Assembly: GCF_030433645.1 (NCBI RefSeq)
Contig: NZ_JAROCG010000001.1
Location: 1,674,001-1,738,000, forward strand
DNA length: 64,000 nt
From: Arthrobacter burdickii
GTDB lineage: Bacteria; Actinomycetota; Actinomycetes; Actinomycetales; Micrococcaceae
Direction: 5' to 3'
Position 1 is the first letter of the stretch; each line of letters begins with the position of its first letter. The position numbers and the translations under genes are program-made. Under the pieces are notes generated by a model. The model saw only the letters and a program-made list of their open reading frames with translations, ran no database searches and was not told the DNA's origin. Positions 52,796 to 61,268 of the stretch are shown here, in pieces.

Positions 52796-53524
52796 ATGAA
52801 AAAAGTAGGCGAACCAGCGCCTAAGGTTCGGCTCCTCAGGGCGGCAGCGGCACTGCTCGCCGAGTCCAACGGCGAGACCGTATCGACCCGGCAGATCACC
52901 CAGGCTGCCCGGGTCACTGCTCCAACCCTGTACCACCACTTCGGTGACAAGGAGGGCCTGTTCGACGCCGTCGTCGCCGAGGGTTTCTCCGAGTACCTCG
53001 ACGCCGAGAGAAGCCTCCCGACGTCGGGACAGCCCATCGAGGACCTCCGGATGCACTGGGACAACCACGTGCAGTTCGGCCTCGACCACCCGCACCTCTA
53101 CCTGGTGATGTTCGGCAACATCCAGCCCGAGCGCCGGCCGTCGATGGTGGCCAGCGCGGAGGCGTTCCTCGAGGAGGTGCTGGGGCGGGCGGCCGCTGCA
53201 GCCCGCCTCGTGGTGTCACCGCACGAAGCCGCGCGCAGCATGCTCGCCGCCAACATCGGCGTCACGCTCATGCTGATCGCGGAACCGGCGGCGAAGCGCA
53301 ACCTCGAGTTGTCCGCCATGACCCGGGAGGCGGTGATCTCGGCCGTGGCCACGGATTCCGAGGCCGATCCCACCACGGACACGGAGGGAACGCCCTCGGT
53401 GGTCGTGGCGGCCATAGCGCTCAACGCCGCGCTGCAGTCCTCGCATCCCGACCAGCTCTCCAGTTCGGAACTGAAGCTCTTCCTCGAATGGCTCCAGCGC
53501 ATCTCCAGCCGGTCGGCAAGCTGA
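52796..53524 (+). CDS. TetR/AcrR family transcriptional regulator, 242 aa
   Basis: The N-terminal helix-turn-helix is ETVSTRQITQAARVTAPTLY followed by HHFGDKEGLFDAVVAEGF, the standard TetR DNA-binding domain at about 25-65. The ligand domain shows a C-terminal helical pattern with DHPHLYLVMFGN. The ATG at 52796 has a TACGGT box 7 nt upstream. It lies 61 bp before mtlA on the same strand and divergent from ptsI, so it is the likely regulator of the mannitol PTS genes. A TetR regulator in this place is unusual; DeoR, GntR or MtlR types are more common. Confidence 0.85.
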   Translation: MKKVGEPAPKVRLLRAAAALLAESNGETVSTRQITQAARVTAPTLYHHFGDKEGLFDAVVAEGFSEYLDAERSLPTSGQPIEDLRMHWDNHVQFGLDHPHLYLVMFGNIQPERRPSMVASAEAFLEEVLGRAAAAARLVVSPHEAARSMLAANIGVTLMLIAEPAAKRNLELSAMTREAVISAVATDSEADPTTDTEGTPSVVVAAIALNAALQSSHPDQLSSSELKLFLEWLQRISSRSAS

Positions 53525-53585
53525 CGCTTCTCCCTCACAATCCATCCCTTCCCGCAGAGCTGCGGGGACAACGGTAAGGAAAAAA

Positions 53586-55559
53586 GTGGCAACACAACTA
53601 GAAGCGAGGTCCGGCACCAGCGCCCGGGTCCGCGTGCAGAAATTCGGGACGTTCCTGTCCGGGATGATCATGCCCAACATCGGCGCCTTCATCGCCTGGG
53701 GTATCGTCACGGCCCTCTTCATCGAGAAGGGCTGGCTGCCCGTTCCGCAACTGGGCGGATACGGCGAGACCGACGGCGTGGCGAACGTCGGGCTCGTAGG
53801 ACCGATGATCACCTACCTGCTGCCCCTCCTGATCGCCTACACCGGCGGCCGGATGGTCTACGACGTGCGCGGCGGCGTCGTGGGTTCGATCGCCACCATG
53901 GGCGTGATCGTCGGTGCCGGCATCCCGATGTTCATCGGCGCCATGATCATGGGCCCGCTGGGTGGCTGGACCATGAAGAAGATCGACGCCCTGTGGGACG
54001 GCAAGATCCGTCCCGGCTTCGAGATGCTGGTCAACAACTTCTCCGCGGGCATCTGGGGAGCCCTCCTGGCGCTCCTCGGGTTCTACGGCGTCTCGCCGCT
54101 GGTCCAGGGGTTCAGCACCGGCGCAGGCAAGGTCGTCCAGTTCCTGGTCGACAACGGCCTGCTGCCGCTCACCAGCATCTTCATCGAGCCTGCGAAGGTA
54201 CTGTTCCTCAACAACGCCATCAACCACGGCGTGCTCACCCCGCTGGGCGTCCAGCAGTCGCTGGAGCAGGGCAAGTCCATCCTGTTCCTGCTCGAGGCCA
54301 ACCCGGGTCCGGGCCTCGGCATCCTGCTCGCCTACATGTTCTTCGGTCGCGGCGCAGCCAAGGCCTCCGCGTCCGGTGCTGCCATCATCCACTTCGTGGG
54401 CGGTATCCACGAGATCTACTTCCCGTACGTGCTGATGCGCCCGCTGCTGATCCTGGCCGCCATCGCCGGCGGCATGACGGGTATCGCGACACTGAGCATC
54501 ACGAACTCCGGCCTGGTGGCACCTGCCGCCCCGGGATCCATCATCGCGGTCTTCGCCCAGACCTCCCGTGACAGCTACGTCGGCGTCGCCCTCGCCGTCC
54601 TGCTCGCCACGGCTGTGTCCTTCCTCGTCGCCTCGGTCATCCTCAAGACCGGCAAGAACCAGGACGACGACGACATCGCTGCCGCCGCCACGAAGATGGA
54701 GGGCCTCAAGGGCAAGAAGAGCTCCGTCGCGGGCAACTTCCGCTCCTCGGCCGCTACGGACGGGCCCATCCGCAACATCGTGTTCGCCTGCGACGCCGGC
54801 ATGGGCTCCTCGGCGATGGGTGCATCGGTGCTGCGCAACAAGATCAAGGCGGCCGGCTTCCCCGACGTCAAGGTCTCGAACCTGGCGATTGCCAACCTGA
54901 AGGACGACTACGACGTCGTCGTGACGCACCAGGACCTCGCCGCCCGCGCAGAGCCCCTGACGCAGAGCGCGACGCACGTCTCCGTCGACAACTTCATGAA
55001 CAGCCCCCGCTACGACGAGATCGTCGAGCTGGTGCGTGCCAGTGCTGCCGCTGAGGGCGGGGTCGACCCGAAGGCCCCGATGCCCGCCGACGTGGCAGCC
55101 GACGCCGATGCCGGGGGGACCGCCTCCCATGACGTCCTCGCCGAGGAGAGCGTGGTCCTGCGCGGCCGGGCCACGACGCAGGAGGACGCCATCAACGAGG
55201 CCGGCCGCCTGCTGGTCGACCGGGGTGCCGTGGACTCCAGCTACGTCGCGGCGATGCACGAGCGCGAGAAGTCCGTCCCCACCTACATGGGCAACTTCCT
55301 CGCCATCCCGCACGGTACCAACGCGGCGAAGGACCTGATCCGCCGCTCCGCAGTGTCGATCGTGCGCTACCCCGAGGGCATCGACTGGAACGGCAAGCAG
55401 GTGAAGTTCGTGGTCGGCGTCGCAGGCGTCAACAACGAGCACCTGTCCATCCTGTCCGCGATCGCCCGCGTCTTCTCGGACAAGGACCAGGTGGCCAAGC
55501 TCGACGAGGCCACGACGGTGGACGAGGTCCTGGCCCTCTTCGGAAAGGTCAATGCCTAG
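53586..55559 (+). CDS. mtlA: PTS mannitol transporter, fused EIICBA, 657 aa
   Basis: MtlA imports mannitol and delivers it as mannitol-1-phosphate. The IIC membrane domain (about 20-355) includes NIGAFIAWGIVTALF, GGWTMKKIDALWDGKIRPGF and HFVGGIHEIYFPYVL. The IIB domain carries phospho-Cys402 in VFACDAGMGSSAMGASVLR. After a linker of about 55 residues rich in Ala and Asp, the IIA domain carries phospho-His576 in GNFLAIPHGTNAAKDL. All three parts look intact. The GTG at 53586 follows AAGGAAAAAA. The stop shares one base with the mtlD start. Confidence 0.95.
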   Translation: MATQLEARSGTSARVRVQKFGTFLSGMIMPNIGAFIAWGIVTALFIEKGWLPVPQLGGYGETDGVANVGLVGPMITYLLPLLIAYTGGRMVYDVRGGVVGSIATMGVIVGAGIPMFIGAMIMGPLGGWTMKKIDALWDGKIRPGFEMLVNNFSAGIWGALLALLGFYGVSPLVQGFSTGAGKVVQFLVDNGLLPLTSIFIEPAKVLFLNNAINHGVLTPLGVQQSLEQGKSILFLLEANPGPGLGILLAYMFFGRGAAKASASGAAIIHFVGGIHEIYFPYVLMRPLLILAAIAGGMTGIATLSITNSGLVAPAAPGSIIAVFAQTSRDSYVGVALAVLLATAVSFLVASVILKTGKNQDDDDIAAAATKMEGLKGKKSSVAGNFRSSAATDGPIRNIVFACDAGMGSSAMGASVLRNKIKAAGFPDVKVSNLAIANLKDDYDVVVTHQDLAARAEPLTQSATHVSVDNFMNSPRYDEIVELVRASAAAEGGVDPKAPMPADVAADADAGGTASHDVLAEESVVLRGRATTQEDAINEAGRLLVDRGAVDSSYVAAMHEREKSVPTYMGNFLAIPHGTNAAKDLIRRSAVSIVRYPEGIDWNGKQVKFVVGVAGVNNEHLSILSAIARVFSDKDQVAKLDEATTVDEVLALFGKVNA

Positions 55560-56722
55560 TGAAGGCAGTACATTTCGGTGCCGGCAACATCGGGCGCGGC
55601 TTCGTGGGGCTCCTGCTCCACGAAGCCGGGTACGAGGTGGTCTTCGCCGACGTCGCGGACGCCCTGATCGACCAGCTCGCCTCGACGCCGAGCTACGACG
55701 TCCACGAGGTCGGCGAGGACCCGGCGGTCAAGACGGTCGACAACTACCGTGCCCTGAATTCGCGGTCCCAGGAGGACGACGTCGTCGGTGAGATCGCGAC
55801 GGCCGACATGGTCACCACGGCGGTGGGCCCGAACGTCCTGAAGTTCGTCGCGCCGGTGATCGCCCGGGCGATCGCCCGCCGGAGCGAGGACCTGCCGCCA
55901 CTGCAGGTGATGGCGTGCGAGAACGCCATCAACGCGACGGACATCCTGCGCCGCGAAGTCGAGCAGACGTACGACGGCGCCGCACTGGACCTCGCGTCCA
56001 GGGCGATCTTCGCGAACACCGCGGTGGATCGCATCGTCCCCAACCAGGCGGCGGGCCAGGGCCTCGACGTCACGGTGGAGACCTTTTTCGAGTGGGTCAT
56101 CGACCGCACCCCCTTCAACGGGAACGCACCCGGGATCCCCGGGGCGACGTACGTCGACGACCTCGAGCCGTACATCGAACGGAAGCTGTTCACGGTGAAC
56201 ACCGGCCATGCGTCGGCGGCCTACTTCGGCTACGCGGCCGGGGTCGAGAAGATCGCGGACGCCATGGCGGACGACGCCATCGCAGCGAAGGTGCGGGCCG
56301 TGCTGGACGAGACGAAGCAGCTGCTCGTCGCCAAGCACGGGTTCGACGACGCGGAGCAGGAAGCCTACGTGCAGAAGATCCTGCGGCGCTTCATGAACCA
56401 GCACCTCCCGGACACGGTGGTGCGCGTCGGCAGGGCGCCGCTGCGGAAGCTGAGCCGCAAGGAGCGTTTCGTCGGTCCGGCCGCCGAGCTGGCCGAGACC
56501 GGTGTGCACCCCGCGGCACTGCTCGAGGCGATGCGGGCCGCACTGGCCTTCTCGGCTCCCGACGATCCCGAGGTCGCCGCGCTCGCCGAGATCCTGGCCA
56601 CCCAGGAGCCCGGCGAGGCGACGACGTCGATCACGGGCCTGCCTGCTGACCACCCGCTGTACGGTCCGGTCCGCGACCTGATCGCACAGCATGCGCCCGG
56701 CCACCACGCGGAGCACGGCTGA
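55559..56722 (+). CDS. mtlD: mannitol-1-phosphate 5-dehydrogenase, 387 aa
   Basis: MtlD oxidises mannitol-1-phosphate to fructose-6-phosphate with NAD+, feeding glycolysis. The N-terminal Rossmann motif is HFGAGNIGRGFVG at about 5-17. TVNTGHASAAYFGY and the conserved lysine-containing ERKLFTVN segment form the long-chain mannitol dehydrogenase active site. The GTG start overlaps the mtlA stop by one base (TAGTG), so the two are co-translated. A strong T-tailed terminator follows 40 bp after the stop. Confidence 0.95.
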   Translation: MKAVHFGAGNIGRGFVGLLLHEAGYEVVFADVADALIDQLASTPSYDVHEVGEDPAVKTVDNYRALNSRSQEDDVVGEIATADMVTTAVGPNVLKFVAPVIARAIARRSEDLPPLQVMACENAINATDILRREVEQTYDGAALDLASRAIFANTAVDRIVPNQAAGQGLDVTVETFFEWVIDRTPFNGNAPGIPGATYVDDLEPYIERKLFTVNTGHASAAYFGYAAGVEKIADAMADDAIAAKVRAVLDETKQLLVAKHGFDDAEQEAYVQKILRRFMNQHLPDTVVRVGRAPLRKLSRKERFVGPAAELAETGVHPAALLEAMRAALAFSAPDDPEVAALAEILATQEPGEATTSITGLPADHPLYGPVRDLIAQHAPGHHAEHG

Positions 56723-56762
56723 TCGCAGAAACACCAGCACGAGCACAACCACGAGCACAGGG

Positions 56763-56796
56763 AAAGGGAGCAGCTGCGGCTGCTCCCTTTTTCTTC
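56763..56796 (+). terminator. rho-independent terminator after mtlD
   Basis: AAAGGGAGCAGC (56763-56774) pairs perfectly with 56779-56790 across a 4-base loop and is followed by TTCTTC. It is the clearest terminator in the window and ends the tetR-mtlA-mtlD unit. Confidence 0.9.
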
Positions 56797-56804
56797 GCCC
56801 TCCC

Positions 56805-56853
56805 TTGACGAAAGCAGCAGGCTGATCATAGCGTGGCGAGGAAAGCGTTTTCC
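56805..56853 (+). promoter_or_regulatory. promoter TTGACG-N18-TAGCGT with LacI-type operator, upstream of the lyase gene
   Basis: TTGACG (56805-56810) and TAGCGT (56829-56834) are 18 bp apart. The near-palindrome GGAAAGCGTTTTCC (56840-56853) covers the predicted +1 and lies 14 bp before the lyase ATG. This arrangement would allow repression by a LacI-family protein. Confidence 0.7.
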
Positions 56854-56867
56854 AAACAAGGGATTCA

Positions 56868-59441
56868 ATGATGAGTTCGGCACAGAAAACAACGGTCTCG
56901 GCATGCCTGGCGCTCGCCACAGGGACTCTCCTGACCCTCAGCGGGCTCTCGGTCCCCGCCCTGGCGCAGGGGCCCGGCCCCGGCAACGCGGCTCCCATCG
57001 GAGGGGTGCAGCTCGAATACCTGGACCGGGGCCTCGTCGGCGCCGCCACCCCGCAGGGTGTCTTCCTCTCCTGGCGGCTGATGGCCACGGAGGCGACGGG
57101 CGCGACGGCGGATGGCCTCACCGGGACGGACTTCACGGTGTACCGGAACGGTGAAGCGATCGCCACGGTCACGGACAGCACCAACTACCTCGACACGGCA
57201 GTGACCGATGCAGGTGCCGCCGCGAACGCGCGGTACAGCATCGGCGCCGTCGTCGACGGCGTGGAGGTCGAGGTGAGTGCCGACGTCGCCCCCTGGACGC
57301 AGGCCTACACCGACCTCGCACTATCCAAGCCGGCGGACGGCGTGACGCCGACCGGTGAGGCGTACACCTATTCGGCGAACGACATGAGTGTGGGGGACGT
57401 GGACGGCGACGGCTCGTACGAGTACTTCGTCAAGTGGTACCCCTCCAACGCGAAGGACGTGTCCCAGCTGGGGTACACGGGCAACACCTACATCGACACC
57501 TACACGGCCGAGGGTCGGCTGCTGAGCCGGGTCGATCTCGGCGTAAATATCCGCTCCGGAGCCCACTACACGCAGTTCACGGTGTCGGACTTCGACGGCG
57601 ACGGCCGGTCCGAGATGATGCTCAAGACCGCCCCCGGTACGAAGACCACCACCTACGGGCCCACGGGCGAGGTCACCTCCGAGAGCTACGTGACGCTGCC
57701 GGAGGCGGACCTGGCCGCAGGAGTCACCAACGGGGACGATTACCGGCTGAGCGCCGCGGACTACTACGAACACGTCGTCACGATGTTCAAGGGCTGGCAG
57801 GACCACCCCGAGGTGGTCGCCGGGAACTGGCCGGCAACGCTGGAGGAGGCCTTCGGTATCGGGAAGCGGTACGACTACCCGCTGTCCGACGCCGACGCCC
57901 GCGCGATGGCGGACTACTTCGTGGACGTCTATGCACCGTCCCGGAGCGCGAGGAACACCCTCCGCGCCTTCGAGGGATTCATCGTCGACGGCCCCGAGTA
58001 CCTGAGCGTGTTCGAGGGCGCCACCGGTGCCGAGCTGGAGACCGTTCCCTATGAGCCCGGCCGCGGGGACGATGGCCTGCTGTGGGGCGACTACGCCATG
58101 GCGCGCATCGAGCCGGGCAACCGGGTGGACCGCTTCCTCGCCGGCGTCGCGTACCTCGACGGAGAGCATCCCTCCGCCGTCTTCGCGCGCGGCTACTACA
58201 CGCGCGCCGACATCGTCGCCTACAGCTGGGACGGCGAGCGGTTGACGCAGGACTGGCAGGTGGACTCCGGCCACGTGCCCATGTCCAATCCCTTCAACGA
58301 CAGCCCGCACAGCGGAACGGGCAGCAGCGAGGAGTTCGGCGCCCTGGCCGGCCAGGGCTTCCACTCCCTCAGCGCCGCAGACGTCGACGGTGACGGACGG
58401 CAGGAGATCGTCTACGGCAGCGCCACCATCGACGACGACGGCTCCCTGCTCTACAGCTCCTTCGACACGCTTCCCGCGGCCAGCGCCGCTCCCGGCACGG
58501 AGGCGAAGCTGGGGCACGGAGACGCCATGCACGTGACGGACATCGATCCGGACCGCCCCGGCCAGGAGATCTTCTCCGTCCACGAGGGAGCGACGGGCGC
58601 ACCGTACGGCTGGGCGATGCGTGACGCGGCCAACGGGGAGGTCCTGTTCGGCGGTTATACCGGCAAGGACACCGGGCGCGGCATGATCGGCGACATCGAT
58701 CCCTCCGTGCGAGGCATCGAGAACTGGGCCGTGGGCCTTCGCTCGGCCTCCGGCCGGCTCCTGCCCGGCAATGGCCAGGGCACCAACATGAGCATTCGCT
58801 GGGCGGCCGACGGCACCACGCAGCTCGTCAACGGCGCCGGCGACCAGACTCCCACCATCGACGATGCCAGGCGCGGACGCCTGCTGACGGCGACCGGCAC
58901 CCGCACGAACAACGGCACAAAAGGCAATCCCTCGCTCGTGGCCGACGTGGTCGGCGACTGGCGCGAGGAGCTGCTGGTGCGGACCACGGACAGCTCCGCC
59001 ATCCGGATCTTCACGAGCACCGAGGTCACGGACCGGAAGCTGTACACCCTGATGCACGATCCCCAGTACCGTGCCGAGATCGCCCGCCAGAACACGGCCT
59101 ACAACCAGCCGGCGTACACGAGCTTCTACCTCGCCTCCGACACTGAGTTCACGGCCGTGCCGGTGCCCGACGCCTTCCTGCCCGGCGCACTGCCGGCCCT
59201 GCAGCGGCAGCTCGAGCAGCTCATCTCGACGGGTGACGTCTCCGGACCTGCGGCGCAGCAGCTGCGCGCGTCCCTGAACCAGGCGCAGCGCGCCGTCGAA
59301 CGGGACCAGGCGGGCAACGCGGCCAGGGCCCTCGGGACATTCCTCGACCAGCTGCAGCGGACGAAGCCCGGCACGGTCTCCGAGGAGGCCCGCACCGAGC
59401 TCGGGTATCAGGGGTCGGTGATCCTCCCGACGCTGCAGTAG
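56868..59441 (+). CDS. secreted rhamnogalacturonan lyase family protein (PL11-like), 857 aa
   Basis: This is predicted to cleave the rhamnogalacturonan I backbone of pectin outside the cell. A signal peptide ends near ALAQG (residue 35). An Ig-like domain (45-140) precedes an eight-bladed propeller with calcium-binding DxDGDG repeats (DVDGDGSYEY, DFDGDGRSEM, DVDGDGRQEI), the layout of YesW/YesX-type PL11 lyases. QVDSGHVPMSNPFN and HGDAMHVTDIDPDRPG are characteristic segments. A helical C-terminal tail of about 85 residues (from about 771) resembles the FIMAH-type domain found on secreted enzymes. The ATG at 56868 follows AAGG. Confidence 0.85.
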   Translation: MMSSAQKTTVSACLALATGTLLTLSGLSVPALAQGPGPGNAAPIGGVQLEYLDRGLVGAATPQGVFLSWRLMATEATGATADGLTGTDFTVYRNGEAIATVTDSTNYLDTAVTDAGAAANARYSIGAVVDGVEVEVSADVAPWTQAYTDLALSKPADGVTPTGEAYTYSANDMSVGDVDGDGSYEYFVKWYPSNAKDVSQLGYTGNTYIDTYTAEGRLLSRVDLGVNIRSGAHYTQFTVSDFDGDGRSEMMLKTAPGTKTTTYGPTGEVTSESYVTLPEADLAAGVTNGDDYRLSAADYYEHVVTMFKGWQDHPEVVAGNWPATLEEAFGIGKRYDYPLSDADARAMADYFVDVYAPSRSARNTLRAFEGFIVDGPEYLSVFEGATGAELETVPYEPGRGDDGLLWGDYAMARIEPGNRVDRFLAGVAYLDGEHPSAVFARGYYTRADIVAYSWDGERLTQDWQVDSGHVPMSNPFNDSPHSGTGSSEEFGALAGQGFHSLSAADVDGDGRQEIVYGSATIDDDGSLLYSSFDTLPAASAAPGTEAKLGHGDAMHVTDIDPDRPGQEIFSVHEGATGAPYGWAMRDAANGEVLFGGYTGKDTGRGMIGDIDPSVRGIENWAVGLRSASGRLLPGNGQGTNMSIRWAADGTTQLVNGAGDQTPTIDDARRGRLLTATGTRTNNGTKGNPSLVADVVGDWREELLVRTTDSSAIRIFTSTEVTDRKLYTLMHDPQYRAEIARQNTAYNQPAYTSFYLASDTEFTAVPVPDAFLPGALPALQRQLEQLISTGDVSGPAAQQLRASLNQAQRAVERDQAGNAARALGTFLDQLQRTKPGTVSEEARTELGYQGSVILPTLQ

Positions 59442-59459
59442 CGGCGCCGGCCAGAAACT

Positions 59460-59500
59460 CCGGCAGGATCGCGTGCGGTACGAACACGCGGTCCTGCCGG
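59460..59500 (+). terminator. 16-bp hairpin after the lyase gene
   Basis: CCGGCAGGATCGCGTG (59460-59475) pairs with CACGCGGTCCTGCCGG (59485-59500) at 15 of 16 positions across a 9-base loop, 18 bp beyond the stop codon. There is no T tract. Confidence 0.65.
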
Positions 59501-59663
59501 ACCTGTTCAGCGCTCCTGTGCCTGCTGCAGCCGGCGTCGGGTGGGAGCGTGAGCTGCCTGCGGGCGGTACGGGAATCCAGCGCCGGTTCGCGGGGGAGTG
59601 CCACGGTCTCCCGAGTGCCCCGGAAGTGTCTCGGAAGTGCTCAGGGGTCCGGCTCCCGTTCGG

Positions 59664-59669
59664 TAGATT
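59664..59669 (+). promoter_or_regulatory. TAGATT -10 box of the BLUF gene, leaderless start
   Basis: TAGATT is followed by seven bases and the GTG at 59677; no Shine-Dalgarno site is present. Confidence 0.5.
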
Positions 59670-59676
59670 GGGGCCC

Positions 59677-60126
59677 GTGAGCCGAACCCCCCATGACCTG
59701 CTGTCGATCGTCTACTCGAGCACCTCGGCCCACCCGTTCAAGGACGAGGAGCTCAACGCCCTGCTGGCCCTCAGCCGGGAGAACAATGCCCGTGCCCGCC
59801 TGACGGGGATGCTGCTCTACCGCAGCGGACGATTCCTCCAGGTCATCGAGGGCCCTGCTGACAGCCTGCGTGAGCGCATGTCGATCATCGCCGCCGATCC
59901 CCGCCACCTGGATGTCCATATCCTCCTCCAGGAGACCATCGACGAACGGCAGTTCCCGGACTGGACCATGGCGTACGAGCCGGCCTCCGACGTCGCCGCG
60001 GAGGACATCCCCGGGTACCGCAGCACCTTCTCGGACATCGAGGCCGGAGACGACCCGCAGGAGTCCCTCGCCGCCCTGCGCGAGCTGATCCGCTGGTTCC
60101 AGGACCGCACCGTCCGGCCGCGCTGA
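59677..60126 (+). CDS. stand-alone BLUF domain blue-light sensor, 149 aa
   Basis: BLUF domains sense blue light through a bound FAD. All photo-active positions can be placed: Tyr13 (IVYSS), Asn36 or Asn37 (SRENNARARLTG), Gln55 (FLQVIEG), and Trp96 and Met98 (FPDWTMAY). After the domain (to about 95) there are two helices of some 50 residues and no output enzyme, the short-BLUF class that acts by protein-protein contact. The partner is unknown; none is encoded alongside. The GTG at 59677 has a TAGATT box 7 nt upstream. It is between the lyase gene and the convergent esterase gene. Confidence 0.9.
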   Translation: MSRTPHDLLSIVYSSTSAHPFKDEELNALLALSRENNARARLTGMLLYRSGRFLQVIEGPADSLRERMSIIAADPRHLDVHILLQETIDERQFPDWTMAYEPASDVAAEDIPGYRSTFSDIEAGDDPQESLAALRELIRWFQDRTVRPR

Positions 60127-60216
60127 TCCGGACCGGACCTTCCCATGCTGATTCGGACCGGACCGTCCGCCGGCCGGCGGTCGCGTGCGAGGGACTCCGC
60201 ACGCGACCGTTGCACC

Positions 60217-61200
60217 TCAGGAGCCGGTGAGCTCCCGGATGAAGGCGAGGTGCTCGACGTCCTGGAAGGCGCCTCCCTGCTCGTGCCCGTTGTACGGGTA
60301 CACCTTCATGCGCTTGGGCCCGGCGTAGTGGTTGTGCGCCGCGAACACGCACGACGGCGGGCAGACGTCGTCGAGCAGACCCACCGAGAACATCGCGGGG
60401 ATCGTGCTGCGCGTCGCGAAGTTGACGCCGTCGAAGTAGCTGAGGGTGCGGAAGACATTGTCGACGTCGTGCCGCCGCGTCCCGAGGTACTTCGCGATCT
60501 CGGAGTAGGGAGCGGTGTCGACGATCTCGGTGGCACGCCGCATGTGCGAGAGGAACGGGACGTCCACGATGGCGCCGACGGGCGGTGTGTCGTTCACGCG
60601 CTGCGTGAGGGCTGCCGCGGCCAGGGTGATGCCGCCGCCCTGGCTGCCCCCGGAGATCACCACGCGGGACGGATCGACGGCGGGGTGCGACTGGGCGGCT
60701 TCGACGGCATGGACGGCATCGACGAAGAGCCGGCGGTAGTAGTAGGTCTCGGGATTCTCGACGCCGAGCGTCATGAAGCCGCCCAGGTGCGGACCCGCCA
60801 GCGGTCCGTCGGCCGTGTCGCCCGTCCGGTGTCCCGAGCCCTGGCCGCGGAGGTCCATCACGAAGTGCGCGAAGCCGGCACTGGGCAGACCCGTCCATTC
60901 CCCGAGCAGGCCGCGCCCGCCGCCGTAGCCGATGAAGGTGACGACGGTCGGCAGGGGACCGGAAAGGTGGCGGGGCGTGAGCAGCCAGCCCTTGACCGGC
61001 TGGCCGTCGTAGCCTGCGAACGTGACGTCCTCCGTGACCAGCTGCGTATAGCCGGCATCGACCTCCGTGAAGGCCGGGGGTGCTGCGTGGCTGCGCTGCT
61101 CGGTGAGGGTCTTGTCCCAGAACGCGTCGTAGTCGGCGGGTTCGTTCCGCTCCGGCAGGTAGCTGCGCAGCTCGGACAGGGGGAGATCGAAGTGAGGCAT
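60217..61200 (-). CDS. acetyl xylan esterase / cephalosporin-C deacetylase family (CE7), 327 aa
   Basis: This CE7 esterase removes acetyl groups from xylo-oligosaccharides and related compounds. The fold shows FIGYGGGRG, DLRGQGSGH at about 116-124 (the RGQ mark of CE7), nucleophile Ser186 in GGSQGGG, acid Asp in GLLDDVCPPS, and His in NGHEQGG. CE7 enzymes are usually intracellular, and there is no signal peptide here. The ATG at 61200 follows AAAGGA at 9 nt; an ATG at 61209 is too close to that site. It is divergent from the sugar ABC importer and may act on imported acetylated sugars. Confidence 0.88.
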   Translation of the reverse strand: MPHFDLPLSELRSYLPERNEPADYDAFWDKTLTEQRSHAAPPAFTEVDAGYTQLVTEDVTFAGYDGQPVKGWLLTPRHLSGPLPTVVTFIGYGGGRGLLGEWTGLPSAGFAHFVMDLRGQGSGHRTGDTADGPLAGPHLGGFMTLGVENPETYYYRRLFVDAVHAVEAAQSHPAVDPSRVVISGGSQGGGITLAAAALTQRVNDTPPVGAIVDVPFLSHMRRATEIVDTAPYSEIAKYLGTRRHDVDNVFRTLSYFDGVNFATRSTIPAMFSVGLLDDVCPPSCVFAAHNHYAGPKRMKVYPYNGHEQGGAFQDVEHLAFIRELTGS

Positions 61201-61219
61201 AGGGTGCATCCTTTCACGG

Positions 61220-61234
61220 CTTCGATAAGCGAAG
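61220..61234. promoter_or_regulatory. inverted repeat CTTCG-ATAAG-CGAAG upstream of the esterase gene
   Basis: Perfect 5-bp arms with a 5-base spacer. It overlaps a candidate -10 box (TATCTT, minus strand 61237-61232) of the esterase gene and lies 20 bp before its start, so it may be an operator. Confidence 0.4.
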
Positions 61235-61268
61235 ATAGAGCGCGGAGAAGGTCGCCGGGCTCGGACTG

